A stretch of DNA of 64,000 nt from Entomomonas sp. E2T0 (GCF_025985425.1 NZ_CP094972.1:1736001-1800000), one strand, 5' to 3'. Positions 19,235 through 30,592 are shown, counted from the first letter of the stretch. The notes: generated by a model from the letters alone, not told the origin. Program-made: numbers and translations.

Positions 19235-19501
19235 TTAAATACCAATATTTTGTAGTGTAATCATAATATTTCTCAGGGCTGCTGACAATGTAGGATGTTC
19301 AGCTTCAAATTCTCCTACAGCTAGTCCTAATTCTTCTACTAAATTAATATCAGGTTGTTGGCCTAGTTTTTCTAGTTCCAGTTGATGGTTAATCTTCTCT
19401 GCCAAACGTTCTATTTCTTCTTTATCAGCAGTAGTATTGGTTTTGGCATGGTTTAATTTATACTGTAAATCAATTAAATTTTCATGAACAGTTTTAGACA
19501 T
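19235..19501 (-). CDS. DUF4404 family small protein
   Basis: The 88-residue protein is soluble and mostly helical, with an N-terminal heptad-rich region (ENLIDLQYKLNHAKTNTTADKEEIERLAEKINHQLE). The C-terminal block VGEFEAEHPTLSAALRNIMITLQNIGI is the conserved DUF4404 part as I remember it. No function is known. It lies just upstream of and divergent from the initiator tRNA-rimP-nusA region. Confidence 0.75.
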   Translation of the reverse strand: MSKTVHENLIDLQYKLNHAKTNTTADKEEIERLAEKINHQLELEKLGQQPDINLVEELGLAVGEFEAEHPTLSAALRNIMITLQNIGI

Positions 19502-19637
19502 AAAGTATCTACCTAAGATTTAGTAAGTAAGGGGCATTAGTTAGTTTACATGATAATAATAATAATTTTAAGTAATAAAGAAAGTTATTAAAGAATAGTT
19601 AAATTTGTGTTTAATAAAAATTAAACAGTCTTTTTAC

Positions 19638-19666
19638 TTGACGCATGTATTATTTTTCTATATCAT
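19638..19666 (+). promoter_or_regulatory. Sigma-70 promoter of the initiator tRNA
   Basis: TTGACG (19638-19643) and TATCAT (19661-19666) are separated by 17 bases, close to consensus. The -10 box is 14 bases before the tRNA 5' end. GC-rich CATTGCCCC between -10 and the tRNA may be a stringent-type discriminator. Confidence 0.85.
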
Positions 19667-19679
19667 TGCCCCACTTTGA

Positions 19680-19756
<77 letters not shown>

Positions 19757-19762
19757 TATTTT

Positions 19763-19788
19763 AAAAAGCCCCAATTATGGGGTTTTTT
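19763..19788 (+). terminator. Rho-independent terminator after initiator tRNA
   Basis: CCCCA/TGGGG stem (19769-19773 with 19778-19782), flanked by an A-run and TTTTTT, 7 bases beyond the tRNA CCA end. Confidence 0.9.
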
Positions 19789-19815
19789 GTTAATTACAGT
19801 TTTAAAATTAATTAT

Positions 19816-19843
19816 AAAAATGGGCTATACGCCCATTTTTTAT
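19816..19843 (+). terminator. Second terminator/attenuator just before rimP
   Basis: AAAAATGGGC (19816-19825) pairs perfectly with GCCCATTTTT (19831-19840), with a 5-nt loop and a T-run. It ends only about 15 bases before the rimP start codon and just before its GGAGG. A strong terminator this close to the gene can only permit expression if it is regularly read through. Confidence 0.88.
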
Positions 19844-19854
19844 TGGAGGCAAAA

Positions 19855-20313
19855 GTGTCTACTAGATTAGAACAATTACAGACACTGCTAGCTCCAGTCA
19901 TTGAGTCTTTAGGTTATCAGTGTTGGGGAGTTGAATTTATTTCACAAGGTAAGCACTCCTTACTTAGAGTGTTTATTGATCATAGCAATGGAATTGGTGT
20001 GGAAGATTGTGAAAAAGTCAGCAAGCAGGTCAGTGCAATATTGGATGTAGAAGATCCTATTCCTTATGAGTATACCTTGGAGGTTTCTTCGCCTGGAATG
20101 GATCGACCATTGTTTACCTTAGAGCAATATGAACAATATATAGGCGAACAGATAAAAGTTAAGTTACGCAGTGCTTTTGAAGGTAGACGTAATTTTAATG
20201 GAAGTTTACAAGGCATCGAGGACCAACAAATAGTATTACGAGTTGATAATCAAGAGTATCTATTACCAATAGAACTAATAGAGAAGGCTAATATAGAGCC
20301 AAATTTTGATTAA
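19855..20313 (+). CDS. rimP: Ribosome maturation factor RimP
   Basis: The 152-residue protein is needed for 30S subunit maturation. The N-terminal domain shows [28 protein letters not shown] and the [15 protein letters not shown] junction, then an SH3-like C-terminal domain. The frame is open further upstream (to 19777), but GGAGG at 19845-19849 fits the GTG at 19855, which gives the standard length. It is the first protein gene of the nusA-infB operon. Confidence 0.96.
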   Translation: MSTRLEQLQTLLAPVIESLGYQCWGVEFISQGKHSLLRVFIDHSNGIGVEDCEKVSKQVSAILDVEDPIPYEYTLEVSSPGMDRPLFTLEQYEQYIGEQIKVKLRSAFEGRRNFNGSLQGIEDQQIVLRVDNQEYLLPIELIEKANIEPNFD

Positions 20314-20353
20314 CAACAGTTAACAGTTATTAAGGATGGGAAGAGGCAGAGAA

Positions 20354-21835
20354 ATGAGTAAAGAAGTATTATTGGTTGTTGAATCAGTATCAAATGAAAA
20401 AGGTGTGCCACCAAGTGTAATTTTTGAGGCACTAGAAATTGCATTAGCTACAGTGACTAAAAAGTCTTATGACGATGATATAGAGGTACGGGTGCAAATC
20501 GATCCTCGTACAGGAGATTATGAGACTTATCGTCAATGGCATATAGTTGATGAGATAGATCAGGTTAATCCTGCGGCTGAATTAACAGTAGAAGAAGCAA
20601 AAGAAAAAGGTTTTGATGCAGAGATTGACGATGTTGTTGAAGAAAAAATTGCTTCTGTAGAATTTGGTCGTATTGCCGCACAAACAGCAAAGCAAGTTAT
20701 TGTACAAAAAGTAAGAGAAGCTGAACGTGCACAAATGGTTGACGCTTATCGTGAACATGTAGGCTCAATTATCTCTGGTACTGTTAAAAAAGTAACAAGA
20801 GAAAGTATTATTTTAGATTTAGGTAACAATGCGGAAGCTATTTTACCTCGTGATCAAGTGATACCTCGTGAGATTTTCAGAGTAGGCATGAGAGTTCGTG
20901 CATTATTAAAAGAGATTCGTACAGAACACCGTGGACCACAGCTTATTTTATCTCGTACAGCACCTGAAATGATTATTGAATTATTCCGTATTGAAGTACC
21001 TGAAATTTCAGAAGGCTTAATCGAAGTAATGGGTGCTTCTCGTGACCCAGGTTCGCGCGCTAAATTAGCCGTACGTTCTAAAGATAAACGCATTGACCCG
21101 CAAGGTGCTTGTATTGGTATGCGTGGCTCACGTGTGCAAGCAGTATCTGGTGAGTTAGGTGGTGAGCGTGTTGATATTGTGTTATGGAATGAAAATCCAG
21201 CGCAGTATGTAATCAATGCAATGGCTCCTGCGGAAGTAGCAACCATTATTGTTGATGAAGATACTCATACGATGGATATTGCAGTGGCTGAAGAGAACTT
21301 AGCACAAGCGATTGGTCGTGGTGGTCAAAATGTACGTTTAGCAAGTCAACTAACTAGTTGGACTTTAAATGTAATGACTGAAGATGAGATTCAGGAAAAA
21401 CAACAAGCAGAGACAGGAGATATTCTGCAAGCCTTTATTGATGAGTTGGATGTAGATGAAGAGCTAGCTCAATTATTAGTAGAGGAAGGATTCACTACCT
21501 TAGAAGAGGTTGCTTATGTACCTATGGAAGAGATGCTAAGTATTGATGGTTTTGATGAAGAAATTGTAAGTGAATTAAGAAACCGTGCTAAAGATCGCTT
21601 ATTAACTAGAGCTATTGCTACTGAAGAAAAATTGGCCTCTGCGAAGCCAGCAGAAGATCTTTTAGCATTGGAAGGTATGGATGAGGAGTTGGCTAGACAG
21701 CTAGCTATTAATGGCATTATTACTCGTGAAGACTTGGCTGAACAAAGTGTTGACGACTTAGTCGAAATTACAGGGATGAATGAAGAGCGTGCAGGAGAGT
21801 TAATCATGATTGCTCGTGCTCATTGGTTTGAGTAG
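20354..21835 (+). CDS. nusA: Transcription termination/antitermination factor NusA
   Basis: The protein has 493 residues: an N-terminal RNA-polymerase-binding domain, S1 (about 135-200, [21 protein letters not shown]), KH1 and KH2 ([39 protein letters not shown]), and two C-terminal acidic HhH-type repeats (about 370-490). The upstream frame adds MGRGRE, but [17 protein letters not shown] at 20354 matches the family start and follows GAGGCAGAGAA. NusA may act on the two terminators at 19763-19843. Confidence 0.97.
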   Translation: MSKEVLLVVESVSNEKGVPPSVIFEALEIALATVTKKSYDDDIEVRVQIDPRTGDYETYRQWHIVDEIDQVNPAAELTVEEAKEKGFDAEIDDVVEEKIASVEFGRIAAQTAKQVIVQKVREAERAQMVDAYREHVGSIISGTVKKVTRESIILDLGNNAEAILPRDQVIPREIFRVGMRVRALLKEIRTEHRGPQLILSRTAPEMIIELFRIEVPEISEGLIEVMGASRDPGSRAKLAVRSKDKRIDPQGACIGMRGSRVQAVSGELGGERVDIVLWNENPAQYVINAMAPAEVATIIVDEDTHTMDIAVAEENLAQAIGRGGQNVRLASQLTSWTLNVMTEDEIQEKQQAETGDILQAFIDELDVDEELAQLLVEEGFTTLEEVAYVPMEEMLSIDGFDEEIVSELRNRAKDRLLTRAIATEEKLASAKPAEDLLALEGMDEELARQLAINGIITREDLAEQSVDDLVEITGMNEERAGELIMIARAHWFE

Positions 21836-21870
21836 AGCATTTAATGGTTAATAGGCTTGAGGAGAGAGAA

Positions 21871-24633
21871 ATGACACAGGTTACAGTAAAAGAATTGGCA
21901 GCAAGTGTTAAAGCTCCTGTAGATCGTTTGCTACAACAAATGAAAGAAGCAGGATTACCACATACAAGTGCTGATCAAAAAGTATCAGATAAAGAAAAGC
22001 AACAATTATTAACTTATTTAAGTGGTGATAAAGCAAAAACTGATGCACCTAAAAAGATAACGTTAAAACGTAAAACCACAGAACAGATTAAAGCCGGTAC
22101 TAAAACAGTTAAGGTAGAGCATCGTAAGAAGAAAACGTTTGTTAAACGTGATGTACCTGAAGAGCCTGTAGAGGAACCAGTAGTAGTTGAGAAAGCTGCA
22201 CCGAAACAGCCAAAAGCTACTGTTGCTGCGGAAACTAAACAAGTTGTAGAAAATCAGGTAGAACCAAACGTGAAGGAGTCTAAAGCCAAAGAAGCTCCTA
22301 AAAATCAAAAAGAAGCAGAGAAACAGGTTAAGCAACCTACTGCAACTAAAGAAACTGGTGCAACTAAGGCTAAAGAAGAAAAACCTGTAGTTCAGCCAGT
22401 AGAAAAAGTGAAAGAACCCGTTGTTGAAGTAACTAAGAAAAAAGAAGTGCCAGAAAAAGTTAAAGTAGAGCCTGTTAGAATACCTAGCTCTAACACTGTT
22501 ACAGTTGAAGTTCGCCGTAAAACAGATGTTAATGAGGCAGTTAAAGCAACGCCTGTTAATGTTGAAGATAAAGTTCAACCTGTAACAACAGAGCAAGAAG
22601 AAGCAGCAAAGGCTAAGAATAAGCCTAAAAAAGAGAAAGTGGTATTGCGTGAAGAGCCTCGTCGAGCTTCGAGAGGCCGTGATGAGGAAGAAGAGCGTCG
22701 TGAGCGTAAAGCTGCTGCTGCAAAACCTACTAAGATAAGTGCTCCTCGTAATCTTCATGCAATAAGTGATGATGATGAAGAGGCAGGTTACGCTCGTCGT
22801 GGCGGTAGCCGTGGTAAAAATAAACAAAAGAAACGTGCTGCGGAAAATCAGCATGGTTTCCAAGCACCAACAGGACCTATAGTGCGCGAAGTAAATATTG
22901 GTGAAACCATCACTGTAGCAGAATTAGCTCAACAAATGGCCGTAAAAGGTGCGGAAGTTGTTAAGCTTATGTTTAAAATGGGCTCTCCGGTCACTATCAA
23001 TCAAGTATTAGACCGTGATACAGCTCAGTTAGTAGTTGAGGAAATGGGGCATACCGTTAAGTTAATTAACAATAATGCTTTAGAAGATCAATTAGCAGAG
23101 TCATTAAAATTTGAAGGTGAAGCTATTCATCGTGCTCCTGTAGTAACAGTGATGGGGCATGTTGACCATGGTAAAACTTCGTTACTTGACTATATCCGCC
23201 GTACTAAAGTGGCTACGGGTGAGGCAGGTGGCATTACTCAGCATATTGGTGCTTACCATGTGGAAACAGATCGTGGCATGATTACTTTCTTAGATACACC
23301 AGGCCATGCTGCATTTACTGCAATGCGTGCCCGTGGTGCACAGGCAACTGATATTGTTATTCTTGTGGTAGCTGCTGATGATGGTGTGATGCCTCAAACT
23401 GAAGAAGCGATTCAACATGCTAAAGCAGCAGGTGTACCTATTGTTGTAGCGATTAACAAAATTGATAAGCCAGAAGCTGATTTAGATCGTATTAAGAATG
23501 AACTAGCTGGTCGTGATGTTATCCCAGAAGATTGGGGTGGTGATACCCAATTCATTCCTGTATCAGCTAAGCAAGGTACTAATATTGATACGTTATTGGA
23601 ATCAGTATTATTACAGGCTGAGCTTTTAGAATTAACAGCTGTACCAAGTGCGCCTGCACAGGGCATTGTTATTGAGTCACGCCTTGATAAGGGCCGTGGC
23701 CCTGTTGCTACTATTTTGGTGCAAAATGGTACCTTACATCAAGGTGACATGATTCTAGTAGGTGTTAACTATGGTCGTGTACGTGCTATGCTGGACGAAA
23801 ATGGTAAGCCTATTAAAGAGGCTGGTCCTTCTATTCCTGTAGAAGTATTGGGTCTGGATGGTACGCCAGATGCTGGTGATGAAGTGAATGTGGTACCTGA
23901 TGAGAAGAAAGCACGTGAAGTGGCTTTATTCCGCCAAGGTAAATTCCGTGAAGTTAAATTAGCTCGTCAACATTCAGCGAAGTTAGAGAATATCTTTGAC
24001 AACATGGGACAAGATGAGAAGAAGAGCCTCAATATTGTGTTAAAAGCAGATGTGCGCGGTTCTTTGGAAGCATTACAGTCATCGTTAGTTGATTTAGGTA
24101 ATGATGAAGTACAAGTACGAGTAGTAGGTACTGGTGTAGGTGGTATTACAGAAAGTGATGCTAACTTAGCCTTAGCTTCTAATGCAGTAATTTTCGGCTT
24201 TAACGTTCGTGCTGATGCAGGTGCACGTAAGATTGTTGAGTCAGAAGGTTTAGACTTACGTTATTATAACGTTATTTATGACATTATTGAGGATGTGAAG
24301 AAAGCACTATCGGGTATGTTAGGTAGTGATGTTCGTGAAAATATCCTAGGTATTGCAGAAGTACGTGATGTATTCCGTTCACCTAAGTTTGGTGCCATTG
24401 CAGGTTGTATGGTAACTGAAGGTTTAGTGCATCGTAACCGTCCAATCCGTGTATTACGTGATGATGTGGTTATCTTTGAAGGTGAATTAGAATCACTACG
24501 TCGCTTTAAAGATGATGTGGCTGAAGTACGTGCTGGTATGGAGTGTGGTATCGGCGTTAAGAGCTACAATGATGTTAAAGTGGGTGATAAGATTGAAGTG
24601 TTTGAAAAAGTTCAAGTCGCTCGTTCACTTTAA
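21871..24633 (+). CDS. infB: Translation initiation factor IF-2
   Basis: The 920-residue GTPase positions fMet-tRNA on the 30S subunit. An N-terminal IF2_N module ([21 protein letters not shown]) is followed by a long charged Lys/Glu/Pro/Val-rich linker (about 55-330). A second IF2_N comes next, then the G domain (G1 [23 protein letters not shown]), domain II and the C-terminal fMet-tRNA-binding domains. The start at 21871 follows GGAGAGAG; an earlier in-frame ATG at 21844 lacks one. The linker's skewed composition creates a long false frame on the opposite strand. Confidence 0.97.
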   Translation: MTQVTVKELAASVKAPVDRLLQQMKEAGLPHTSADQKVSDKEKQQLLTYLSGDKAKTDAPKKITLKRKTTEQIKAGTKTVKVEHRKKKTFVKRDVPEEPVEEPVVVEKAAPKQPKATVAAETKQVVENQVEPNVKESKAKEAPKNQKEAEKQVKQPTATKETGATKAKEEKPVVQPVEKVKEPVVEVTKKKEVPEKVKVEPVRIPSSNTVTVEVRRKTDVNEAVKATPVNVEDKVQPVTTEQEEAAKAKNKPKKEKVVLREEPRRASRGRDEEEERRERKAAAAKPTKISAPRNLHAISDDDEEAGYARRGGSRGKNKQKKRAAENQHGFQAPTGPIVREVNIGETITVAELAQQMAVKGAEVVKLMFKMGSPVTINQVLDRDTAQLVVEEMGHTVKLINNNALEDQLAESLKFEGEAIHRAPVVTVMGHVDHGKTSLLDYIRRTKVATGEAGGITQHIGAYHVETDRGMITFLDTPGHAAFTAMRARGAQATDIVILVVAADDGVMPQTEEAIQHAKAAGVPIVVAINKIDKPEADLDRIKNELAGRDVIPEDWGGDTQFIPVSAKQGTNIDTLLESVLLQAELLELTAVPSAPAQGIVIESRLDKGRGPVATILVQNGTLHQGDMILVGVNYGRVRAMLDENGKPIKEAGPSIPVEVLGLDGTPDAGDEVNVVPDEKKAREVALFRQGKFREVKLARQHSAKLENIFDNMGQDEKKSLNIVLKADVRGSLEALQSSLVDLGNDEVQVRVVGTGVGGITESDANLALASNAVIFGFNVRADAGARKIVESEGLDLRYYNVIYDIIEDVKKALSGMLGSDVRENILGIAEVRDVFRSPKFGAIAGCMVTEGLVHRNRPIRVLRDDVVIFEGELESLRRFKDDVAEVRAGMECGIGVKSYNDVKVGDKIEVFEKVQVARSL

Positions 24634-24651
24634 TAAATAGCATTATCAACT

Positions 24652-24690
24652 AAGTTCTCCATAGTGATTTCATTATGGGGAACTTATTTA
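24652..24690 (+). terminator. Hairpin between infB and rbfA
   Basis: AAGTTCTCCATA (24652-24663) pairs with TATGGGGAACTT (24674-24685) with one T-G pair; TATTTATTT follows. It is probably a partial terminator or an mRNA-processing hairpin inside the operon. Confidence 0.6.
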
Positions 24691-24753
24691 TTTAGATTAA
24701 TTGAATTATTTTTATACTAAGTAGTTTATAAAGCTAGGGTTAAATTAAAAATT

Positions 24754-25143
24754 ATGGCAAAAGAATATAGCCGAACTCAGCGTGTAGGTGATCAAATGCA
24801 GCGTGAATTAGCTTTGTTAATTCAACGTGAAATTAAAGATCCTCGTTTAGGGATTGTTACTATTACAGCTGTGAATGTGGCACGTGATTTAGGGCATGCA
24901 AAAGTATATATCACTGTGATGGGTAAAAATGCAGAAGATGATATTGCATTAAGTCTAGAGATATTAACTAATGCCAGCGGTTACTTGCGTAGTCTATTAG
25001 GTAAAGCGATGAAGTTGCGTACTATTCCTCAGTTACACTTTGTTTATGATGAAAGTATTGTACGTGGTAGTACGATGTCAGCATTAATAGATAAAGCACT
25101 TGCTGAAGATCGTAAATATCGTCAGGGAGATGATGAGGAGTGA
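24754..25143 (+). CDS. rbfA: 30S ribosome-binding factor RbfA
   Basis: The 129-residue single KH-type domain protein helps late 30S maturation and 16S 5'-end processing. Recognised by [35 protein letters not shown] and [18 protein letters not shown]. Length is typical. Its stop overlaps the truB GTG start by 4 bases. Confidence 0.96.
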   Translation: MAKEYSRTQRVGDQMQRELALLIQREIKDPRLGIVTITAVNVARDLGHAKVYITVMGKNAEDDIALSLEILTNASGYLRSLLGKAMKLRTIPQLHFVYDESIVRGSTMSALIDKALAEDRKYRQGDDEE

Positions 25144-26057
25144 GTCAGGTAAAGCGTAAGCGCAGATCTGTGGATGGGGTATTGATACTAAATAAACCAT
25201 TAACGTTTAGCTCTAATGCAGCATTGCAAAAAGTACGTTGGTTATTTAATGCTAACAAGGCAGGTCATACAGGTAGTCTAGATCCATTAGCAACGGGTGT
25301 ATTACCTATCTGTTTTGGTGAGGCTACTAAGTTTTCTCAATATTTATTAAATGCAGATAAACGTTATGAAGTGGTGATGCAGTTAGGTATTACTACTGCA
25401 ACGGGGGATGCTGAAGGGCAGGTATTAGAACAAAAACCAGTAAACTGCACTGAACAAGATTTATTAGCTGTATTACCTCGTTTTAGAGGGGAAATTACCC
25501 AGATTCCTCCCATGTATTCTGCTATTAAGAAAGATGGTCAGCCTCTTTATAAATTGGCTAGGGCAGGGGAAGTAGTCGATAGAGAGCCACGCCAAATTAC
25601 TATTGATGAATTAGAGTTATTGTCTTTTGAAGGTGATAAAGCTCGTTTAGTAGTTTCTTGTAGTAAAGGTACTTATATTCGTACGCTAGTAGAAGATATT
25701 GGTCAGGTGTTAGGTTGTGGTGCTCATGTGGCAATGCTTTGTCGTACCGAGGCGGGTCCCTTTCATCTTGAGCAAGCTATTGATTTAGAAACGCTGATTG
25801 AATTGCAAGAAAAATCAGGTAGTGAAGCGCTTGATCAATTTTTGTTACCAGTTGATGCAGGGCTATTGCATTGGCCTTGCCTAGAGCTAACAGAGCATAC
25901 TAGCTATTATTGGTTACATGGTCAGCCAGTTCGTGTGCCAGAAGCACCTTTAAATACTTATATTCGAGTACGCGATCATCAAGGTCGTTTTATTGGTATT
26001 GGTGAAGTAGCTAATGATGGTCGATTAGCGCCAAAACGTTTGATACAAAATAGCTAA
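25140..26057 (+). CDS. truB: tRNA pseudouridine-55 synthase TruB
   Basis: The 305-residue enzyme makes pseudouridine 55 in the tRNA T-loop. The catalytic Asp is in the motif [23 protein letters not shown], followed by [22 protein letters not shown] and RTLVEDIG, with a PUA-like C-terminal domain. The GTG start lies within the rbfA stop (GTGA), so translation is probably coupled. The 3' end contains a likely rpsO promoter. Confidence 0.97.
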   Translation: MSQVKRKRRSVDGVLILNKPLTFSSNAALQKVRWLFNANKAGHTGSLDPLATGVLPICFGEATKFSQYLLNADKRYEVVMQLGITTATGDAEGQVLEQKPVNCTEQDLLAVLPRFRGEITQIPPMYSAIKKDGQPLYKLARAGEVVDREPRQITIDELELLSFEGDKARLVVSCSKGTYIRTLVEDIGQVLGCGAHVAMLCRTEAGPFHLEQAIDLETLIELQEKSGSEALDQFLLPVDAGLLHWPCLELTEHTSYYWLHGQPVRVPEAPLNTYIRVRDHQGRFIGIGEVANDGRLAPKRLIQNS

Positions 26058-26070
26058 TAACTGTTATAAT
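26040..26070 (+). promoter_or_regulatory. rpsO: Possible rpsO promoter at the end of truB
   Basis: TTGATA (26040-26045) and TATAAT (26065-26070) are 19 bases apart. The -10 is perfect but the spacing is long. An internal promoter at the truB-rpsO junction is known in E. coli; the boxes here are read by eye. Confidence 0.45.
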
Positions 26071-26100
26071 ATCAGGCTGAATTAAAGATTTTTGAGAATA

Positions 26101-26185
26101 AGGTATTAGTTGATTAATACCTTTAGAGGGTGGCTGTTAGCAGACACGGTTAATCCTCTTATCAATAACACAGGGAGTTTCCCTG
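26101..26185 (+). promoter_or_regulatory. rpsO: Structured rpsO leader (candidate S15 autoregulatory region)
   Basis: Three hairpin elements precede rpsO: AGGTATTA/TAATACCT (26101-26108 with 26115-26122), GAGG/CCTC (26126-26129 with 26155-26158) enclosing a small CTG/CAG stem, and CAGGGA/TCCCTG (26171-26176 with 26180-26185). S15 represses its own translation through leader structures in several bacteria; this region is the place to expect one. The fold is not tested. Confidence 0.45.
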
Positions 26186-26210
26186 GTCTGCTTTTAAAAG
26201 GTAATAAAAT

Positions 26211-26480
26211 ATGGCACTTACAGTAGAAGAAAAAGCTCAAATCGTTAAGCAATATGCACGTGGTGCGAGTGATACTGGCTCTCCAGAAGTTCAAATTGCG
26301 CTATTAACAGCCAATATTAACAAGTTGAGCGATCACTTTAAAGCTAATGCAAAAGATCACCACTCACGTCGTGGTCTTATTCGTATGGTTAACCAACGTC
26401 GTAAACTTCAAGAATACTTAAAATCTAAGGATACTGAACGTTACGCAGCGTTAATTGCTAGTTTGGGACTTCGCCGCTAA
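26211..26480 (+). CDS. rpsO: 30S ribosomal protein S15
   Basis: The 89-residue primary 16S-rRNA-binding protein has [19 protein letters not shown], [15 protein letters not shown] [22 protein letters not shown] and a C-terminal [13 protein letters not shown], exactly as in the family. Length matches E. coli (89). It is followed by pnp as in most gammaproteobacteria. Confidence 0.98.
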   Translation: MALTVEEKAQIVKQYARGASDTGSPEVQIALLTANINKLSDHFKANAKDHHSRRGLIRMVNQRRKLQEYLKSKDTERYAALIASLGLRR

Positions 26481-26487
26481 GGTGCAA

Positions 26488-26528
26488 GAAAGCTGGAAAC
26501 CAGGTTATGCTGCTTCCAGCTTTCTGTT
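26488..26528 (+). terminator. rpsO terminator / pnp leader hairpin
   Basis: An 11-bp perfect stem (26488-26498 with 26514-26524) with a 15-nt loop is followed by TGTTTT. In E. coli a hairpin in the pnp leader is cut by RNase III to allow PNPase autoregulation. This hairpin could serve as leaky terminator and processing site. Confidence 0.75.
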
Positions 26529-26623
26529 TTGAGAATAGATTTTTTATTTGATGAGTTAGGGTCCAACTCCCAACGTATCAACCAATTTCATATTAAGTAA
26601 GTTAGATAAAGAAGGAATATACC

Positions 26624-28759
26624 GTGCTAAATCCGGTTAAAAAACAATTTCAATTTGGTCAATCAACGGTAACTTTAGAAACAGGTCGTATTGCACGTCA
26701 GGCAAATGGTGCAGTGTTAGTTACTATTGATAACGATTTAAGTGTACTAGTAAGTGTAGTTGCTGCTAAAAATGCAACGGAAGGACAAGATTTTTTCCCA
26801 TTATCTGTACATTATCAAGAAAAAACGTATGCAGCTGGACGTATTCCAGGTGGTTTTTTGAAGCGTGAAAGTCGTCCTTCAGAAAAAGAAACATTAACCT
26901 CTCGTTTAATTGATCGTCCTATTCGTCCACTATTTCCAGAAGGTTTTGTAAACGAAGTACAAGTAATCTGTACAGTGCTTTCTACTAATAAAAAATCTGA
27001 TCCAGATATCGCTGCAATGATAGGTACTTCAGCAGCTTTAGCTATTTCTGGAATTCCTTTTGAAGGTCCAATAGGTGCCGCTCGTGTAGGTTTCCATATT
27101 GATTCTGGTTATTTATTAAACCCTACTTATGAGCAGTTACAAGCTTCTCATTTAGACATGGTAGTTGCTGGTACTGAAACAGCAGTATTAATGGTTGAGT
27201 CTGAAGCTAAAGAATTAACAGAAGACCAAATGTTAGGTGGTGTGTTATTTGCTCATCAAGAATTGCAAGCAGTAATCAAAGCAGTTAAAGAGTTTGCTGC
27301 TGAAGTAAATAAGCCAGCAATTGAATGGCAAGCACCTGTAGAAAACACTGCTTTGATTAATGCTATTAAAGCAGAATTAGGTGAAGCTATTTCTAAAGCT
27401 TATACCATTACAGCAAAACAAGAACGTTATGCAGCACTAGATACTTTACGTGAGCAAGCCGTTGCTAAATTCGCGGGTAGTGAAGAAGGCCAACCTTCTG
27501 AACAAGAAGTTAAGAATATTTTTGGTTTGTTAGAATACCGTATTGTTCGTGAGAATATTGTTAATGGTCAGCCTCGTATTGATGGCCGTGATACACGTAC
27601 TGTGCGCCCATTAAATATTCAAACAGGCGTGTTAGGTAAAACTCATGGTTCTGCACTATTTACACGTGGTGAAACACAAGCTTTAGTAGTCACTACTTTA
27701 GGTACTGCACGTGATTCACAACTACTGGACTCTTTAGAAGGTGAACAACGTGATGCATTTATGTTGCATTATAACTTCCCTCCATACTCAGTAGGCGAAT
27801 GTGGTCGTATGGGTGGTGTTGGGCGTCGTGAAATTGGTCATGGTCGTTTAGCTCGTCGTGGTGTACAGGCAGTTTTACCTAATGAAGCTGAATTCCCTTA
27901 CACTGTGCGTGTAGTTTCTGAAATTACTGAGTCTAATGGTTCTAGCTCTATGGCTTCAGTTTGTGGCGCTTCTTTATCATTGATGGATGCTGGTGTTCCA
28001 TTACGTGCCCCTGTTGCCGGTATTGCCATGGGTTTAGTGAAAGAAGGTGATAAATTTGCAGTATTAACCGATATTTTAGGTGATGAAGACCATTTAGGTG
28101 ATATGGACTTTAAAGTAGCGGGTACTGCTCAAGGTGTTACAGCGTTACAAATGGATATCAAAATTAATGGTATCACTGAAGAGATTATGGAGATTGCGTT
28201 AAACCAAGCATTGGAAGCGCGTTTACATATTCTTAAGCAAATGAACGAAGTGATTAGTCAACCTCGTGAGCTATCTGCTAATGCACCTACTATGCTTACC
28301 TTCAAAATTGATCCTGATAAGATCCGTGATGTAATCGGTAAAGGTGGTGCGGTTATTCGTGGTATCTGTGATGAAACAAAAGCTTCTATTGATATCGATG
28401 ATAATGGTGTTATCAAAATCTTTGGTGAAACTAAAGAAGCAGCTGAAATGGCTCAACAACGTGTGTTAGGTATTACTGCTGAGGCTGAAGTAGGTAAGAT
28501 CTATGAAGGTAAAGTAGAACGTATTGTTGATTTTGGTGCTTTTGTTAATATTTTACCTGGTAAAGATGGCTTAGTGCATATTTCACAAATTAGTGAACAA
28601 CGCATTGAGAAAGTGACAGATGTATTGAAAGAAGGTCAAATGGTTAAAGTAATGGTTATTGATGTAGATAACCGTGGTCGTATCAAACTATCTATTAAGG
28701 ATGCGGTAGCTGCTGAGAATACAGCACCTGCTGTATCTGATACGCCAGTACAAGAGTAG
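26624..28759 (+). CDS. pnp: Polynucleotide phosphorylase
   Basis: The 711-residue phosphorolytic 3'-5' exoribonuclease is a core degradosome enzyme. Two RNase PH domains (the second with [27 protein letters not shown]) are followed by a KH domain ([25 protein letters not shown]) and an S1 domain ([31 protein letters not shown]). The GTG start is 11 bases after the GAAGGA ribosome site and gives [21 protein letters not shown], the family N-terminus. Confidence 0.98.
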   Translation: MLNPVKKQFQFGQSTVTLETGRIARQANGAVLVTIDNDLSVLVSVVAAKNATEGQDFFPLSVHYQEKTYAAGRIPGGFLKRESRPSEKETLTSRLIDRPIRPLFPEGFVNEVQVICTVLSTNKKSDPDIAAMIGTSAALAISGIPFEGPIGAARVGFHIDSGYLLNPTYEQLQASHLDMVVAGTETAVLMVESEAKELTEDQMLGGVLFAHQELQAVIKAVKEFAAEVNKPAIEWQAPVENTALINAIKAELGEAISKAYTITAKQERYAALDTLREQAVAKFAGSEEGQPSEQEVKNIFGLLEYRIVRENIVNGQPRIDGRDTRTVRPLNIQTGVLGKTHGSALFTRGETQALVVTTLGTARDSQLLDSLEGEQRDAFMLHYNFPPYSVGECGRMGGVGRREIGHGRLARRGVQAVLPNEAEFPYTVRVVSEITESNGSSSMASVCGASLSLMDAGVPLRAPVAGIAMGLVKEGDKFAVLTDILGDEDHLGDMDFKVAGTAQGVTALQMDIKINGITEEIMEIALNQALEARLHILKQMNEVISQPRELSANAPTMLTFKIDPDKIRDVIGKGGAVIRGICDETKASIDIDDNGVIKIFGETKEAAEMAQQRVLGITAEAEVGKIYEGKVERIVDFGAFVNILPGKDGLVHISQISEQRIEKVTDVLKEGQMVKVMVIDVDNRGRIKLSIKDAVAAENTAPAVSDTPVQE

Positions 28760-28775
28760 TAAGTATTTAGTTATT

Positions 28776-28802
28776 AAAAACCCTGCTTTAGCAGGGTTTT
28801 TT
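28776..28802 (+). terminator. Rho-independent terminator of pnp
   Basis: CCCTGC/GCAGGG stem (28781-28786 with 28791-28796) with a 4-nt loop, flanked by AAAAA and TTTTTT, 16 bases after the pnp stop. It closes the rimP-pnp gene block and can also act on the convergent yacG side. Confidence 0.95.
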
Positions 28803-28808
28803 AATGGA

Positions 28809-29027
28809 CTAATGTAACTGTTTAGACATTATTTCTGCTAATTCATCTTCTGTAATAAACTCATCACTAATTAATTCTTGTCCTGCAATGCTGTGTTCTT
28901 CTGCAGCCCATGCTCCTAAATCTATTAATTTACAACGTTCAGAGCAAAAAGGACGAAAGGGATTATTACTACTATACATAAGTGACTTTTGGCATGTGGG
29001 ACAATTAACAATAGGTTGTTTTTTCAT
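28809..29027 (-). CDS. yacG: DNA gyrase inhibitor YacG (zinc protein)
   Basis: The 72-residue protein has four zinc-ligand cysteines in CPTCQKS (residues 9, 12) and [16 protein letters not shown] (28, 32), the YacG pattern. It binds GyrB in E. coli. It follows coaE by a few bases, as in Pseudomonas and E. coli. Confidence 0.95.
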   Translation of the reverse strand: MKKQPIVNCPTCQKSLMYSSNNPFRPFCSERCKLIDLGAWAAEEHSIAGQELISDEFITEDELAEIMSKQLH

Positions 29028-29031
29028 AAAC

Positions 29032-29634
29032 TTAACTCTTACAGAGTGTTAAATAAAATTGATGTAGTAGTTCTACTTGTTGCTCTAAATGAGATATATC
29101 TTGATCATTAATTATTATATCATCAGCGTAGTGAATTCGTTCATTTCTAGTCAATTGAGTCTGCATAATGGCTCTAATTTGCTCTTCTGAATTATTATCC
29201 CTTTGCATGCTACGGGTAATTTGTATTGATTCGGTGGTATCGATAACCAAGACACGATGAACCAGTTCATATTGTTTTGATTCTATCAGAAGAGGGGAGA
29301 CTAAAATATTATAGGGTGAGTTAGTGTTTTCTAAGAATTGACAAATCTCTTGACGAATAATGGGATGTAATAGTTTTTCAAGCCATTCACGTTGCTGTGG
29401 ATTTTGGAAAATTTGTTGGCGTAATACTGCCCGATTTAAATTACCATCTTCTAATAGGATCTGTGAACCAAAATGTTCTACTATTTTTGTTAGAGCAGGT
29501 TTTCCTTTACTTACTACCCAACGGGCAGCTTGGTCAGCATCAACGGTCTCAATTCCTTTATTGGCAAATAGTTGAGCAACAGCAGTTTTACCACTGCCTA
29601 TACCACCTGTAATACCCAGTGTCCACCTTTTCAC
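29032..29634 (-). CDS. coaE: Dephospho-CoA kinase
   Basis: The 200-residue enzyme phosphorylates dephospho-CoA in the last step of CoA synthesis. Walker A is [18 protein letters not shown] (about residues 6-23), then [20 protein letters not shown] and VVSPLLIES-like [13 protein letters not shown]. Length is typical. It is part of the pilB-pilC-pilD-coaE-yacG order. Confidence 0.96.
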   Translation of the reverse strand: MKRWTLGITGGIGSGKTAVAQLFANKGIETVDADQAARWVVSKGKPALTKIVEHFGSQILLEDGNLNRAVLRQQIFQNPQQREWLEKLLHPIIRQEICQFLENTNSPYNILVSPLLIESKQYELVHRVLVIDTTESIQITRSMQRDNNSEEQIRAIMQTQLTRNERIHYADDIIINDQDISHLEQQVELLHQFYLTLCKS

Positions 29635-29720
29635 TGTAGTTAGTCTCTTGTTAAGAAATAATAGAAGACATAGTAAGGGATACTAATATAAATTAATATC
29701 CCTAACAAATAATAGCAGAG

Positions 29721-30587
29721 TTAATTGAGGCCTGAAAACTTTAAGTAAGCAGAAACGATATCTTGTCCCCAAATTAGGGCAATCCAACCAGCAATAGCTA
29801 AGTAGGGACCATAGGGCATTTTATTTTTGCCTGCAAATAATAATAGACCAATAATACCTATTACTGCACCAGCTGCGGCGGATAGTAGAATAACTACAGG
29901 TAAAATTTGATAGCCACCCCATGCACCAAACAGAGCAAGTAGTTTAAAGTCGCCATGCCCCATGCCATCATAACCACGTAGTAGTTTAAAGAGGGCGTTT
30001 ACAGTCCATAGTGACATATAACCTATTACAGCCCCCAAAATAGCACTATTGATGCTGATATCAGGGAATAATCCATAAGCATTAGCAAGAATGCCTACCC
30101 ACAATAAAGGTAATACTAATGAGTCAGGTAGTAACTGATGATCGATATCGATCATACTCATTGCTATAAGACCCCAAGTTAATAAAATAAGCAATAGTGC
30201 TTCAGCAGAAAAGCCAAAATACCAAGCAATCCAACCAGAAAGAATACCTGAACATAATTCTACAAGGGGGTAACGTTTACTAATAGGCGCTTTACAGCCT
30301 CTACAACGACCTCTTAATACTAAGTAACTAATGATAGGTATATTTTCTACTGCTGTTATTTTATGGCCACAATGGGGACAGGTAGAAGAGGGTAGAAATA
30401 GATTAAACTTAGTTTGTGGCTCAATAGGTTGAGGTTGCTCAAGAATTTCACGAGCCTCCTGCTGCCAAGCATTGATCATCATCTTAGGTAAACGATAAAT
30501 AACCACATTAAGAAAACTCCCTACTAATAAACCTATTAGTAGGGAGGCAAAAATAAATAACGAAGGAATTTCGGTAAAAACAGTCAT
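29721..30587 (-). CDS. pilD: Prepilin peptidase/N-methyltransferase PilD
   Basis: The 288-residue inner-membrane aspartyl protease cleaves and N-methylates type IV prepilins and pseudopilins. N-terminal GSFLNVVIYRLP and two zinc CxxC pairs (CPHCGH and CRGCKAPIS) define the methyltransferase loop. The catalytic Asp residues lie in MIDIDHQLLPD and GMGHGDFKLLA. About eight membrane helices. All key residues are present, so processing should be functional. Confidence 0.97.
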   Translation of the reverse strand: MTVFTEIPSLFIFASLLIGLLVGSFLNVVIYRLPKMMINAWQQEAREILEQPQPIEPQTKFNLFLPSSTCPHCGHKITAVENIPIISYLVLRGRCRGCKAPISKRYPLVELCSGILSGWIAWYFGFSAEALLLILLTWGLIAMSMIDIDHQLLPDSLVLPLLWVGILANAYGLFPDISINSAILGAVIGYMSLWTVNALFKLLRGYDGMGHGDFKLLALFGAWGGYQILPVVILLSAAAGAVIGIIGLLLFAGKNKMPYGPYLAIAGWIALIWGQDIVSAYLKFSGLN

Positions 30588-30592
30588 TAATA

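Noticed and set aside
20854-21246. Minus-strand frames within nusA, pilQ, aroB, cbiD and cbiF
   Set aside because: They lie wholly inside well-supported genes and show no family motif, signal or ribosome site.
22063-22863. 266-codon frame on the minus strand inside infB
   Set aside because: It is a mirror of the low-complexity Lys/Glu-rich linker of IF-2 (rich in Phe, Cys, Leu, Tyr), with no ribosome site or recognisable domain.
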